From: Byssochlamys sp. IMV 00236 | Taxonomy: Eukaryota; Ascomycota; Eurotiomycetes; Eurotiales; Thermoascaceae | Assembly (NCBI GenBank): GCA_001931875.2 | Contig: MSJH02000817.1 | Span: 372,001-436,000 of the forward strand | Length of the DNA: 64,000 nt | Direction of reading: 5' to 3' | Shown: positions 22,746 through 34,920 of the stretch, piece after piece | Layout: every line of letters starts with the position of its first letter | Position numbering within the stretch: the first letter of the stretch is position 1 | Translations under genes and position numbers: made by a program | The notes under the pieces: generated by a model | Databases searched by the model: none | What the model saw: only the letters and a program-made list of their open reading frames with translations | Told to the model about the DNA's origin: nothing

Positions 22746-24181
22746 TTACCTACTCTTCTGCTCCGGCACCTGGGTGATCAATTCTCCTTTCTCCACCGCG
22801 GAGCGCAGGTTGTTCAGCACGAGCAGTTCCATGTCCTTCTGAGTTTCATATGTCATCGTTCCGATGTGAGGGAGCAAGAAGACCTTCGGGTTCTTCAGGA
22901 GTCCCTCTTCGACCTCGGGCTCGTTCTCGTACACGTCCAAGCCTGCGGAGCTGACCTATGCGACGCTTAGCATAGATTCAACCTTTGTCACATCCAAGAT
23001 TTGACGAGCCATACCTTTCCAGATTCAAGTGCCTGGACAAGTGCCTTCTCGTCAATGAGCGCGCCACGTGCAGTGTTCACGATAACAATGCCTTCCTTCA
23101 TCTTCTGGAACTCCTTGGCACCAATGATATGGCGCGTCGACTCATTGAGGGCGAGGTTCAAACTGAGGACATCGGAAGTGGCCAGTAGGTCATCGAAGGA
23201 CACGTACGTAGCGCCTCCCTCTAGTTCGGGAGAAAGCCGTGAGCGGTTGTGGTACTGGATCTTCATGCCAAAGGCTTTTGCACGGTGGGCCATTTCCTAG
23301 TATTATCTGTCAGTAACGCTTGTCGCAATATTCGTTGCATGATAAGATCTTACCCGACCAATGCCGCCCATACCCAGGATCCCCAGAACCTTGCCCTGAG
23401 GATCATGGCCGAGGGTGGTCTGTCCTTGCCATTTACCTGTCCATCGCATGTCAGGTATTGGTTGTCTGGGGTGGACTACTGCTGTTAAAGACACCCACCT
23501 TCTCTGATTGCGGAAAGAGGAACATAAGCATGGCGCAAGGCACCGATCAGGAGGAAGATGCCGACATCTGCTGTCGCGTTGTTGACCGCCACGGGAGTGC
23601 TTGAAACCGAGATACCTGGGGGACAGGACAGCGATTAGTATGAGTTCCTGGTTGGCTGCCCCAGCATCTCCGGTTTGTAGACCGCAGACTGCGAAGAAAC
23701 CTATAGACAAAAAACAAAAAAAAAANNNNNNNNNNNNNNNNNNNNAAAAAAAAAAAGCCTCAATGCCTCACCTTTCTGCGAGCACGTAGCAATGTCGATA
23801 TTGTCGTAACCAGCTCCGTTATGGCAGATGTACTTGAGAGATTTTGGCAGAACCGATAGGAGCTCCGCATCAAAGGGCCCCGTTACCTTCCGCCTGCTGT
23901 TAGCTCTCCTGGAGTTCCATGTTCTCGACTATTCAGACCTTGTTTGAGGCATTGGATCTGTAGATGGCAACGACATCGTCGTACTGTCCGCTCTGGCAGT
24001 TCTTGATAAAGTCACTCCGGTTTCCATCAGGGTATTCCTGTTCCTTTGGGTCAGTATATTCCTTAGTTTCTCGATTGCATTCTGGCGGTTTCACCTTGAG
24101 AGTCAGGATCGACGAGAGAGCCTCCCACTCCTTCCGGGCGTGGGTGATCTTGCCGATGAGGAGGGCTGCTCGGGACGACAT
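22746..24181 (-). CDS. D-isomer-specific 2-hydroxyacid dehydrogenase, 349 aa
   Basis: NAD(P)-dependent reductase of 2-oxo acids, of the glyoxylate/hydroxypyruvate reductase type. Six exons (23939-24181, 23772-23886, 23499-23615, 23354-23436, 23015-23296, 22746-22955) give 349 residues. The Rossmann motif G180-M-G-G-I-G185 and the catalytic set R263 (N-T-A-R-G), E292 (E-N-E-P) and H310 (L-L-P-H-I-G) are all present. The second intron (23616-23771) contains an assembly gap of 20 N inside a poly-A tract, so its true length is unknown, but the flanking exons join in frame. It shares a 1.4 kb divergent promoter region with the zinc dehydrogenase to the right. Confidence 0.93.
23726..23745. other. 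Assembly gap (20 N) within poly-A
   Basis: Twenty undetermined bases are flanked on both sides by adenine runs inside an intron. The fixed number of N suggests a placeholder rather than a measured length. Confidence 0.97.
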
Positions 24182-25609
24182 CGTGAAAGAATATTCGAAA
24201 TGATGTCACGCGGGGAGTCCAGACAGAGGATTTCAAAGGACGGGTGAGCTATCTACCGCCACGACCCAAGAATAGAGGGAGATTGTGAGGCAAAGAGAGA
24301 GGGAGGGAGATATTGAAGGAGAAAACAAAGATCAGGTTGTACTCAAACACAGCGCGATAAAAGATAGCGCAGGGTATGGACGGGGAATCGCGTCCTCCAC
24401 GAGTTTATCCATGCCTGGCCTCGCAATCCTCACTCTCTAGTGTCGCATCAAGTCCGCCTTTCTCGTGAAGACCTCGTCCGATTCCCGGACAGTTGCTAAG
24501 GTCGCCGAGAGAGCTTCATTCGGAATATCCACTATGAGCGGCGGACGGTTTGCGTGGGGTAATAATTAGATGGACGGTGACCCTTCGCCCCGGATCTGAT
24601 CTAAACTACTTTACGGAGTGTCTATTTTTCCAAAACTCTCAAGTACGTCCTTTACGTCCATTTCTTTTTTCATTGTTCTGATATCCCTATTGCGACTATA
24701 TTATCAACACTGCAATCATTAGCGACACTCCCCGTCGATCAGCAAATCTGCGGAACAGTAGTTACCAGACGGGAATTACATTAGCCATATATTTTACCCA
24801 GCGGCTGATCATTAGTTAGAGTATTATCATCTGTAACATTCAACATATTTCCGGAAACACTCCGAGAGGTTTAACCATCTCCCATTCATTACACCTGATA
24901 CCGACAGATACCGACAGATCCAAGTCCAACTCCGCGCGGATTTCGATAGCCGACAGAGTAATTCCATATTACTTACATCCCTGCCAATGCAAGAAAAGAA
25001 AACTCGGAAACCAGATGATCATGACATATTACATCTAGCATACAATCCCATTGCTGGATTTATTCGTTATCCCTGATAATTACAACGGTGGATATATTAT
25101 TCTAGAGTACAGACTTTTGTGTATCGCTCACTGCGGGGTAACAAAACCACCTAATTAGCCACCCCCACGTTGTCCTATACTACTTACTGTTTCAATTGCC
25201 GATGCGTAAATTACTTACCTATCTGAGCTTGACTTCTTCTAGAGTAAATAGCTCAGATGGATTGTAAATTACTACTCTGTACTGCTAACTAAATTGAGCT
25301 CCACTGACACAATCCGTGTGCTTCGTTTTCCACATCACATCACTTTACTTACCTACTTGGTTACTTACTCATGCTAGCTAATTAGCACCTGATCGTGGAG
25401 CAGCAAACGGGACCTATACCTATGCACTCGTTCGCTCTTCCTTCTTTGTTCTTGTTTGCTAGCTAGCTAGTTAGCATCTTTCTCTCACTTGCTTGCTTGA
25501 TTATCTATTTATCTATTTCGTGGGGAAAGGAACAGGACAAAAAGAAAAAGGAACACTAGCGAATACTTATTGTGCAAGACAGACGGAAAGGAAAGAAGTA
25601 CTACCAACA
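24182..25609. promoter_or_regulatory. Large divergent intergenic region
   Basis: This 1.4 kb region separates the start codons of the hydroxyacid dehydrogenase and the zinc polyol dehydrogenase. It holds no supported ORF. A 10-base sequence is duplicated in tandem at about 24899-24919. It is long enough for complex shared regulation, which is inference. Confidence 0.45.
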
Positions 25610-27087
25610 ATGGCATCCACCACGACAGTACAAGGAAGTAAGCCTTCAAAGGCGCTCGTGCTTCATGGTGCTAAGGATCTGCGCTTGGTATGGATACCCC
25701 ATATTTTGTTCTGCTCTGTTCTGTTCCTCTGTTTCTCGATTTTGGGATCTATGGTTATCCTAAACTCCCCACGCGAACAACCAATGTGATGTGCCTATCC
25801 GTTGCTTCTTCAAATATCATATAACTACATTTCTTCTTCTTTGATGGATATTGTTACTATACGTCTACAAAAGAAAATTCTAATCATCCCGTCCAGGAGT
25901 CTCGAGAGATCCCCTCACCCACCGGCTCCGAAGTCCAAATCGCCATCCGCGCCACAGGCCTCTGCGGTTCAGACCTCCACTACTACAACCACGGCCGCAA
26001 TGGTGACTTCGTCGTCCGCGAGCCTATGTGTCTGGGCCACGAGTCCTCCGGTACTGTCATAGCCCTCGGACCAGACGTAACGAGTCTCAAGATCGGCGAC
26101 CGCGTCGCTCTCGAAGTCGGCATCCCGTGCCGCAAATGCTCCCTCTGCAAACAGGGCAGATACAATATCTGCCCGGACATGAAGTTCAGAAGTAGTGCGA
26201 AAGTATATCCGCATTTCGATGGCACGTTGATGGAATTCACGAATCATCCTGCTGAGATGTGTCATAAGTTGCCTGATTCCGTGTCTGTTGCTGGTGGTGC
26301 GTTGTTGGAGCCTCTGGCTGTGTGTCTGCATGCGATCAGGAGGTCGCATCCGCCTAGTAAGGAGGTCGTGGAGCTTGCCAGTTCCCTAGGTGAAGAGACG
26401 GCGGCGTTGGTCTTCGGCGCTGGGGCGATTGGTCTTCTGCTTGCTGCTGCATTGGCTACGTCGGAGAATTTCACGAGGATCATCGTCGCGGATATCGATG
26501 CCTCGAGACTCAAGATTGCGGAATCGCTTGAGCTTGGGTTGAAAACGCACCTTATCACACGCTCGTCAACCCCGCCTCCGGCTGTGGATGCTCCGCACGC
26601 TGAGCAGGTCGCTTACGCGCTGGGAAATGCTCAATCTCTCGCGAAGACGCTGAAGGAGACGCATGGTGCTCCCCAGGGGTTTAGCCGTGTGTACGATTGC
26701 ACTGGTGCGCCTGCATGCGTGCAAGGAGGGATCTATGCTGCCGCGGCAGGCGGAGTTGTCGTGCAGATCGGAATGGGTCATCCCGTGCAAACGCTCCCTG
26801 TTGGAGCGGCTGCGTTGCGCGAAGTCGATATAATAGGCGTGTTCCGCTACGACGGATACGCGTACCCGGCTGCTATTGCGTTGATGGCCAGTGGGAAGTT
26901 CGGCATTGTCGAGGAGAAGGTGGTTACGCATCGTGTGCGATTGGCCGCGGAGGGAGGGGGTGAGAGAGCCTTTACCTTGGCTGGGAAGGGGGTGGATGAG
27001 AAGGGCGTTCCGGTCGTGAAGGTGCTTATTGAGAGCGGGAGTGCCGATCAGGTGAGCAGAAGTCCATCGCTGGTGTCCAGGCTATAA
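25610..27087 (+). CDS. Zinc-dependent polyol (sorbitol/arabinitol-type) dehydrogenase, 422 aa
   Basis: Medium-chain dehydrogenase that would oxidise a sugar alcohol to a ketose with NAD. Exons 25610-25687 and 25897-27087 give 422 residues. Catalytic zinc ligands C49, H74 and E75 and the structural zinc cysteines C104, C107, C110 and C118 are all present, as is E164 in L-L-E-P. The cofactor motif G-A-G-A-I-G (200-205) is followed by acidic residues in V-A-D-I-D, favouring NAD over NADP. The chain is ~60 residues longer than typical members: an insertion lies in the cofactor domain around residues 245-275 and the C-terminus is extended. Sorbitol, xylitol and arabinitol dehydrogenases share this fold, so the exact polyol is open. 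Confidence 0.9.
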
Positions 27088-27386
27088 TGATAGTTGTTGT
27101 GGATAAGATTGATTATGCTAATGGTGAATTTTTATGGGTTTAGCTGTAGAGATGAATATGTGGATTGCACAGCATCTACTGGAGAACGAGGAGTTGATGT
27201 TAGGGGCGTTGAGTGAGTAGAGTCGACTTGATTGTAGCAGTTGCTTGATGTGATGATTTATACGATACTCCATGCTCCATGCCATACCACGGTGACGAAC
27301 TAGAAAAATGAGATGCGATCAAAGAGCAGATTCCGGGAATGAACGTGGAATGAAATGATACTCTGTATCCAGCCGGTATTAATTGT

Positions 27387-28282
27387 TCATTTTAGACCGC
27401 CAGCTAATAACAGACTCTGTCCGGTCATATATCCTGTCGTGGCGAGCATCGTGACTACGTTGGCCACTTCGTCTGGCGTACCGAGTCTGCCCAGAGGAAT
27501 GCTGGCCGCAACCTCTGGGATTGCCTGTGCACCGGGAATCATGCCAGTATCCCCAATCATGGCTGGAGCGACGTCGTTGACGCTGATGTTGTGTTCTGCT
27601 AGGCGGGTTGCGAGATTCTTCATCATCCCGGTCAGGCCGCCTTTTGAGGATGCGTAATCTGTATTGAGCATGCCGTTTAGCTATATGTACAGTAGGAGCA
27701 GGGCAGGTCATGACTCACGACATCCGTTGATCCCACCGCCGTAGCCAGCTATCGAGGACATAAAAATGATCCGACCCCATCGCTGAGCTTTCATGTGTTC
27801 TACTACACCTTTGACAAGGATGAAAGAGGCGCGCAGATTCACATTGATCGTGTAGTCAAACTCTTCCAGAGAGATATCCCAGACCTGAGGGATCCGTTTG
27901 CCATAACCAGCATTCGAAACCAGGATGTCGGGTCGCTGGCCATGCTCTTTGTCTATCTGCGCGAGCATTTCCTGGATCTGTTCCGCAGAAGCCACATCCA
28001 CCTGGTGCACGGAGATGCGGAGAGATGAGTTGCCATCCTTGGAAGCATGCTGCGATTTCAATTCATCCGCGAGAGCGCTTATGGCTGCTGAATTGCTAGA
28101 GTATGTCAGGGCGAGATGGACTCCACGTTGCGCAAGCTGGCGAGCACAAGCTGCCCCAATTCTGGATCCGCAGTCGTGCCGTCCGTCAGTAACAATATGT
28201 GGACACATTAAAGGATTGTTTACCCTCCAGATGCTCCTGTTATCAGGGCGAGGCGGCCCTTGATTTCATTGAGATCGGCCAT
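27387..28282 (-). CDS. Short-chain dehydrogenase/reductase, 257 aa
   Basis: Classical SDR, closest in feel to 3-oxoacyl-ACP reductase-like proteins. Exons 28224-28282, 27719-28161 and 27387-27658 give 257 residues. The cofactor motif T15-G-A-S-G-G-I-G22 spans the first splice, N-A-G is present, S155/S156 precede the catalytic Y169-x3-K173, and Y169 itself lies right after the second splice. The C-terminus has the usual G-G-L ending. It converges with the polyol dehydrogenase, with ~300 bases between them. Substrate unknown. Confidence 0.9.
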
Positions 28283-28672
28283 TGGGTTCTGGCGGCGATG
28301 TTGGATGCTCGAGAGAAGATCGTAGAGTCAGACGTGATCGCCTGTACAATTGACCTTTCCAGCTACTGTCTGCGATCTTCAATTTCCGCTTACTCTTGGG
28401 CCTTTTTGACGGATATCCCGCACTCGTATTGTACAGTACCTACCAGGTAGGAGGGGCTGTCGCGGGGTAATTCTCGGTTAAGAGTGTCCCGAAGGCAGCC
28501 CGCCTAGTCTTCTCCCCGCAGTCCCCCACGGGGCTCTCCCCGGGTCAGCTCAATAAGCAGGCACTGTCAAACAAGGCAGTTGGCTCCGATGGTGCCTAGT
28601 AGCACCAAGATCGCGCTGATGATAGATGGACAGCTCCACGCGACCAAATCGATGGAGGCGCCGATTGTAGGC
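28283..28672. other. Intergenic, SDR promoter and regulator 3' region
   Basis: No gene seen. The 71-codon ORF overlapping its right end is a shadow of the regulator gene. Confidence 0.5.
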
Positions 28673-31158
28673 TCAGAAGGGCAGATTGGCGGACATATCA
28701 TTGGCCCACGCTGGTGCTTGCCATAATGAACGTTCCTGCCCAGCAGTATAGACAGTCGGGCTCTGGAAGGAGTCAAAACCAAGGATATCCGTTCCAGTTA
28801 TCTGTTCGGGGTCAACGTAATCCCCGACTGCTTCGAGGTCAAGCCAGGAGAAATCGTTGGCAGGGCTGAATTGCATGTAACCCGCTTCAGGAACACTTGG
28901 TATGGGTGCAGGCACTGGAACATCATTGCTGAGGTGGGTTTCCTGAGGAGATGGTAGTGCGGTAATAGTAGACTTCGGTTTCCACAGGAGCTCTAAAAGT
29001 CGAGCGTATCGAGACCCAATGTCGTCGGGTCCTGGACTTGCCCGATTGAGCTTTTCTGTCGTTCTGCTCACGAGTTCTCGAACAACAAGTTCCTCTTTCG
29101 GTCGTAATACACCGAAAGAGCGGGCCTAGCTAGCGGTCAGATTTCGTGATGCGGTTGGACTGCAGCACATTCACTTACCTTGTATAGGAAAACGGCGGCA
29201 TATATACCGTAACTATAGCGGAGTCAGTTGTAGGAATTTTCACACATAAAACGAGAAATCATACAAATAAAACCTCAGCGGCATATAGCGAAGGTGACGT
29301 TCAGGGTCCACGTCCCTGACTAGGAGGTTCAAATAGGCTTTAGCAGCGTCGACCGAATCATATATGAAACGAGCATCTTGCATCGATGAGAGATTGCTGA
29401 AGGTAGTTCTGAGATGTTCTCTCACTGGATGGGCATCATCTTTTGGCTTGGACACAAGCGTCTGGGAGATTGCAGCTTGGAATGCAAACGCATTCGTGTA
29501 AAGTCGCAGGTACTCGTAAGACATTCGGAGTGTTGCTTTGATGTGGTGGGAGCCTGTCGCACTGTCAGCTCATCGTAAGAAAGAATGGTCGACGCTTATC
29601 GTACAAGCCAAGTTGCCCCATTTTTGGTTCCACCGTAGGATGCCTGAGCGGAAATCATCCGCATATTTAACGTAGTCTCCCATGAGCATCATCTGATTGC
29701 TCGTACGCATCCCAGAATAGAGAACATCGTGGACGTTTCCGTAGAGCTGAGTCAGGTCCAACGAGGCTTGGAAAATGTTCGCATAGTCCTCGTCTCCCTC
29801 ATTCATGGGCTGCAGAGAAGGGAAGTCCTGGCTGACTAGCCCCGTCATCGGGCCGGGTCCTCGAGACCAGAATGCCCGTCCAATGCGGACTGATATCAGT
29901 CGATCTGAGATATAACAGTTGGCCCATGCCAAGCGCTTGCGCTCATCAGTTTGTGGATCGCCAGCGCAGTCGCCTCGAAACGATGTCCGGTCCAGACCGA
30001 GGAAGTATCCTGTGCGCAGTGCAAGACCAACGTGCATCCACGCTGCTCGATCTTCTTCTCCCCTTCCAACAGGCGTCTTTCCTGGCCGTAGCCCATGCGG
30101 CTCCCACTCCGCCAGAAGAAGTAGAGCCTCAACGGCTTCAACACCGCAGTCCGCACCGGCCGCGATTCCCGATATCAGCTCATGCATATACTGCGAACAA
30201 TGCTCATGGATATCTGGGCGCTCCACGAGGTCTTTGGTAGCAATTGTCAAAACTGCTGTTAGTAGATGCTTCTCTTTCGTTGCAAACGTGCCCAGAGCGT
30301 TGCGGTCAAAGTATCTCCTTGGAACCAGAGGGAAATAAGGATGGAAATGTTCCGCATAGCGGCTCACCAGAAACCATACAGTCTCGGGGTCGAGCGAACG
30401 GTTTTGAACGAGTGTATACTCATTGATGCGACTCCTCGCATGGTAGTCCACTCTTTGCCCGTTCTGGGTCCCGTTTGTTGACGGGAGATCCGAGGAGTCT
30501 CCAGACTGACGGTCTTCAAGTCTTTCCGCATCAGTAGTCTCCGCACCTCGGTTGGCAACTCTGCTCAGACACTGCCATGCATCAGAAGGGTTTCTGGGGA
30601 CCTCCTCAATCGCACTGTCAGCATTCGATGCAATCTCGTCATCCTTTGCAGTTGTCCCGTTCGCCACGGCATGTTCCGACTGGACGTAGACGAAAGATCC
30701 GGAATAAACAGGAAAGTGAGAGCGATCCGAATTGGGAGAACTGGATGTCTCCTCCAATTGCACCGTCATCGTCGGTGTAGGCACTGCAGCTGGTGTGATG
30801 TTGCTGATCTTGTTCTTCCGGATACGACGCCCACCTCTGTTGGAACTGCCTAGGACGCACTCGCGCTTGTCTCGTAGACAGCGCTGGCACGGTGGTGTTC
30901 CTGGATTAGGACTAATATCTCTGTGTTCTGGTCAGTAGCGCATCTAAGTATGGAAAGAATAATATTTTTGTCATGCAGAATTGCTTGTCTTGAGCGCGGG
31001 GTCTCTTGGCCAGAGCAGACTTACAGATCGCATCTCGACTTGCGCTGACGGCAATGCAAACAAGCTCTCGAAACGCGCTTCATCAAATGTTCTGCGCTCG
31101 ATCTGGACTTTGGTTTGGTGGTCTTCTTCGAGACCGGACTCTGTCCTTCGGCAGCCAT
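28673..31158 (-). CDS. Zn2Cys6 transcription factor with extended cluster loop, 741 aa
   Basis: Binuclear zinc-cluster regulator in five exons (31025-31158, 29605-30920, 29265-29553, 29179-29212, 28673-29125), 741 residues. The cysteines are C33, C36, C43, C56, C59 and C66; the 12-residue gap between C43 and C56 is longer than the usual 5-6 and resembles the Aro80-like group. A basic R-G-G-R-R-I-R-K-N-K segment follows. The middle region (~residues 160-500) matches the fungal-specific transcription factor domain. The fourth exon is just 34 bases. A last ~120-residue region is Pro/Ser-rich and may be an activation domain. It lies next to the SDR and 2.7 kb from the deoxygluconate-type SDR. Target genes are not known. 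Confidence 0.92.
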
Positions 31159-31934
31159 GGTTTTGAAGTGTAATGCGAAGCTCACGTTGACCCCAAGGCG
31201 AATTGTGGTGCAACCGCATTTTCCAACGTTGACGATCAAGCAGTGATTCTTGATGGACTGCTCAGCTCCTTTCCTTACCAATCAAAGAGACTTTTGAATA
31301 AAGGGCTCTCTTATGAATACATCTGTCTCGCTTTCCTGCAGGGTCGTCTTCAACTTGTCGCATACCAGTCATCACCAAGAAGAGAAAGTAAAAAGAAAAG
31401 AAAAAAAGTAGTGTTTCTGCTGGCAACAGGGAGATGCCCAGCGCTTAACAAGGACAATTGGCATCAGATCAGACCAGGCCTTCCCCACAGCAACCCCAGG
31501 GTCTTCTCGCCTTGTCCTAAAGGGGATTCTGGGGTCTCCGCGTGTGTTCCAAGGTTGAAGTGCGCGGCGTCCCCAGGATGTTCATTCGATTGGGCGCCCA
31601 ACGCGGGGGCGGTGACGCTCTCGGGGCTTGTCCGTCTGACTCTCCCGGCCGGTCACAATCATGATACTCGAAGATCACCAACACTGATGGTGCCTGCCTA
31701 TGGACCTATGTACTTAAGTGAATCCAGATATTATATCGCTAGACCAGATGTCTGCTTCCGTCCCGAAGGATCGTGTGGAACTGCGGCCCGGGAACGTCAG
31801 TACATTGGGCCGTCGGACTGTAATAAGGCTGGCTGTGAATTACTCTGGAAACTGTGCGCATTCTAGCAAGCATTGCTGATGATCAATGTGATAATTTAAA
31901 TGGACTTATATGTTGAGATGCGTGATCTAGAGGC
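31159..31934. other. Regulator promoter region
   Basis: No gene supported. The 207-codon plus-strand ORF at 31243-31866 lacks any domain and overlaps what should be the promoter of the regulator. Confidence 0.45.
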
Positions 31935-32345
31935 TGGAGTTGATGGCGCAATCAATGAAAGATCAATTCGACGATTACTTCACGAAATGGGTTGACGCAA
32001 ATGGAAGCAACTGAATCGTCCTGAAATCAAGTCTCTCCACGCTACTAAACTCCTTAAATGGGCCCAGCAATATCAGCATTTTTAGCCAGAGGATTGGACC
32101 CGCATTAAATGAAGTAATGGGTGTACACTTGAACCTGGAGCGGGAATACGCCCTATGTGGACCTTACGCCCTCTTCACGAGCAACTAGTTGAACATAATA
32201 TAGATACGATGAATTGGGAGATCAGTTAAACAAATAGTTTGGGCAGCCTCTGGAGATAATATGAGAACTGGTTTCGTACTTGTCCTTGGAGGTTCAAATG
32301 CTGCACGAGGCGGTTGTTACTGAGCAGGGTGATTTCTTCCATGAG
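31935..32345 (+). pseudogene. Tc1/mariner-type transposase relic with RIP-like stops
   Basis: Translation on the plus strand gives segments typical of fungal Tc1/mariner (DDE_3) transposases: a helix-turn-helix part ending R-S-I-R-R-L-L-H-E-M-G, then L-L-K-W-A-Q-Q-Y, P-E-D-W-T-R-I-K, a glycine/proline segment, and N-I-D-T-M-N-W, then after a frameshift I-V-W-A-A-S-G-D-N-M. Three in-frame stops sit where CGA, CAG and TGG codons are expected, all explained by C-to-T or G-to-A changes. The first catalytic aspartate position reads as asparagine. No flanking terminal repeats were found by eye. The copy is short and dead. Confidence 0.75.
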
Positions 32346-33862
32346 ATAAATCGCTCAGAAGACTCTAATGACCCCTGACTCTTATTCCTCTCTCTTGAAT
32401 GATTTCTGAGTCGATCTTGGCCTTCTCAGGCTATTAATATGCTTAAGATAATAAACTGTTTAAAGACAAGTTTCTCTCGACGGATTCTATAAGTGATCTG
32501 TAATGGTTATGGAAGGTAGTATATATGCAAGATACAATCACGCGGCAAATCAAGCAAATATCACCGGGTGTTAAGAGAAAGCAACTCCATGTTTTGCTCG
32601 GAAAAAATCTATTCAGTTCCACGGATGACATAAAAAGACAGGTAGCAAACAGCAATCAGTCCAAGAAGAATAATTAAAGTATGATACTGTGCATCTGCCA
32701 TATATGTAGTCACCGTAGTTCATCCATGAAGCTATCGAACCTGTAACAATAAAGACTAGGCTATGGCTCGCCAAGTACTACCTAGGTATCTACTTTCATA
32801 GAATGGACAACGCTTGCCCCATTTAAGGCCTTCGCGGCTTGATCATAGGTATACAGTACCATGGTGATTTTTTCATCCTGGAAAACCTCCCACGATCACA
32901 TAGAATTTCACATGCTTCTTCAAAGGCTAAATACCCATTGCCACTCTCCAGGATTATTCTTTTCTCTCCATTCAGCCGAAAAGTCACTCACCAAATGTTG
33001 ACGACAGGTGCTTCGCTTCGGCTATTCCTATTACTCGATACGGACAATCAAAAGCCGATACATCTATAGCCGACGTATCCCCACCATGGTTCAGTAACCG
33101 ACAGTCGGCCAGCCGCAAAATTACCGTAATGGATCGATGTACTGTAACTTTAAATTACCGCTTGCGTGGGGGGAAGGCGTCGGCGATGGAAAATTCCTAA
33201 TCTGACAACGGCAATTGAATAATAATGGCTTCGGTTTCCATGGGTCATTGTTGTTGTTTCTTCTATCTTGTGGAAACCTAAACTCTTTACCCCACTGAGC
33301 CAGAAGTAAGGCCCGTGGGGTATTTTGTATGATGGATAATCACAGTCTTTCCTACTCTGAGAATTGGAGTCTCGGTTTTAATTTTAGTGGGAGCTATCTA
33401 TGACTGCAGTAACTGCCTGATAGGCAGGTACAAGTAGTTACTTGTAGGATGATGTATAGCGGGGTAGAGTCGGCCGTTTCAACGATCTTTCTGTGTGAGA
33501 TGCGGGGCACCGACATATATCCATAAGGAAGAATGATAGCTTGTTAATTTCTCCAATTGAGACATCTTCTCTTCTTCCCAAGTCATAGAACTCTGTAACT
33601 GTTACTGTCACTCACTGTCTTCCAGAGTGAGAAGTTCCTAAAAGTTCCAATTGCCATTGGAGCATATCCTGTCACAAGACCTTACAAGCTTGATCTCAGC
33701 GATTAAAGACAAATCACGCCACATTTTTCTGCGCAATTATCGAGTGTTTGCTTCTGACGCGACCACGCGAATACATTTTCGAAGGATATATATTTCATAT
33801 AACCCTGCTGGCAGTAGATCGATTCCGTTTATCGACTTTCGATCCAACTACACGAATTCACA
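32346..33862. other. Intergenic, partly transposon debris
   Basis: The left part may contain further decayed transposon sequence, but nothing aligns clearly. The right ~400 bases are the likely promoter of the SDR gene. No gene seen. Confidence 0.45.
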
Positions 33863-34920
33863 ATGGCAGCTTCTCTTTTCTCATTGAGCGGTAGAACCGC
33901 TCTCGTCACGGGAGGAACAAGAGGAATCGGACAGGCTATGGCAGTGGCCCTGGCGGAGGCTGGTGCTGATGTTATCCTTATTCAGGTATGCTTGATGTTG
34001 TCGTTTCCCTGTCTGATTGCATGAGACGAGATGTTGCAATTGGTGTCTTATGGGATGGCATATGCTCGTGGAAGTACGGCATTTGGGTGCCTTGCATTTT
34101 TGTACCTTATTTATGGCAAGATAAAAGGAGCAAGCGACTAACAATTTCCTCAGAGAGACGAATCTAACACCGCAACTCGCGATGAAATCACCCGCCTTGG
34201 CCGTAAAGCTACAATACACGTCGCTGAACTATCGAACCGCGAATCCGTCAAGGGTATCATTCCCGCTCTGCAGAAACAGGGACTCAAGCCTGATATTCTC
34301 CTGAACTGCGCCGGTATTCAGAGGAGGCATCCAAGCGAAAAGTTTCCCGATGAGGACTGGGATGAGGTTCGTTTCCCCTTAGTTTACTTTTTATTTTATT
34401 TTATTTTATTTTATTTTCTGCATTAAGGGTCGCATGTCGCAGTGCAAGAAACTAATGGGATGGTGCACAGGTCCTACAAGTCAATCTGACATCCGTCTTC
34501 ACTTTATCCCGCGACTTCGGCGCGTACTTACTATCGCGGGACGAGTCTGAATTCCCATCTGGTCGTCGTGGTTCTGTTATTAACGTTGCGTCACTGCTCT
34601 CGTTCCAGGGTGGAATTACTGTTCCTGCGTATGCTGCGTCGAAGGGAGGTGTGGCGCAACTGACCAAGGCTCTCTCGAACGAGTGGGTTTCGAAGGGTAT
34701 CACTGTGAATGCGATCGCGCCTGGGTACATTGACACGGATATGAACGTTGCGTTGATCAACGATCAGAACCGTAATGCGGGCATCATGGCTAGAATCCCT
34801 GCGGGACGGTGGGGGAAACCGGAGGACTTTAAGGGAATAGTGGTCTTTCTGGCCAGTCGTGCAAGTGACTATGTTTCTGGAGAGGTTATCTGTGTGGATG
34901 GTGGCTGGATGGGACGATAA
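33863..34920 (+). CDS. SDR similar to 2-deoxy-D-gluconate 3-dehydrogenase, 261 aa
   Basis: Classical SDR in three exons (33863-33985, 34154-34366, 34471-34920), all phase 0, 261 residues. The cofactor motif T-G-G-T-R-G-I-G (16-23), N-C-A-G, S153 and the Y166-x3-K170 pair are intact. The overall pattern, including Q-R-R-H near residue 100 and the C-terminal D-G-G-W-M-G-R, resembles KduD-type enzymes that oxidise or reduce keto-deoxy sugar acids. That would suit a sugar-acid pathway with the nearby aldolase and dehydrogenases, but assignment by eye is not proof. Its second intron holds a (TTTTA)n repeat. Confidence 0.9.
34388..34417. repeat. (TTTTA)n pentanucleotide repeat in intron
   Basis: About six copies of a TTTTA unit lie within the second intron of the SDR gene. 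Confidence 0.85.

Noticed and set aside
31243..31866. 207-codon plus-strand ORF upstream of the second regulator
   Set aside because: Overlaps the regulator promoter and lacks any recognisable segment.
12459..34920. Classical secondary-metabolite cluster
   Set aside because: No PKS, NRPS, terpene cyclase or prenyltransferase was found, so it is better called an accessory metabolic cluster.
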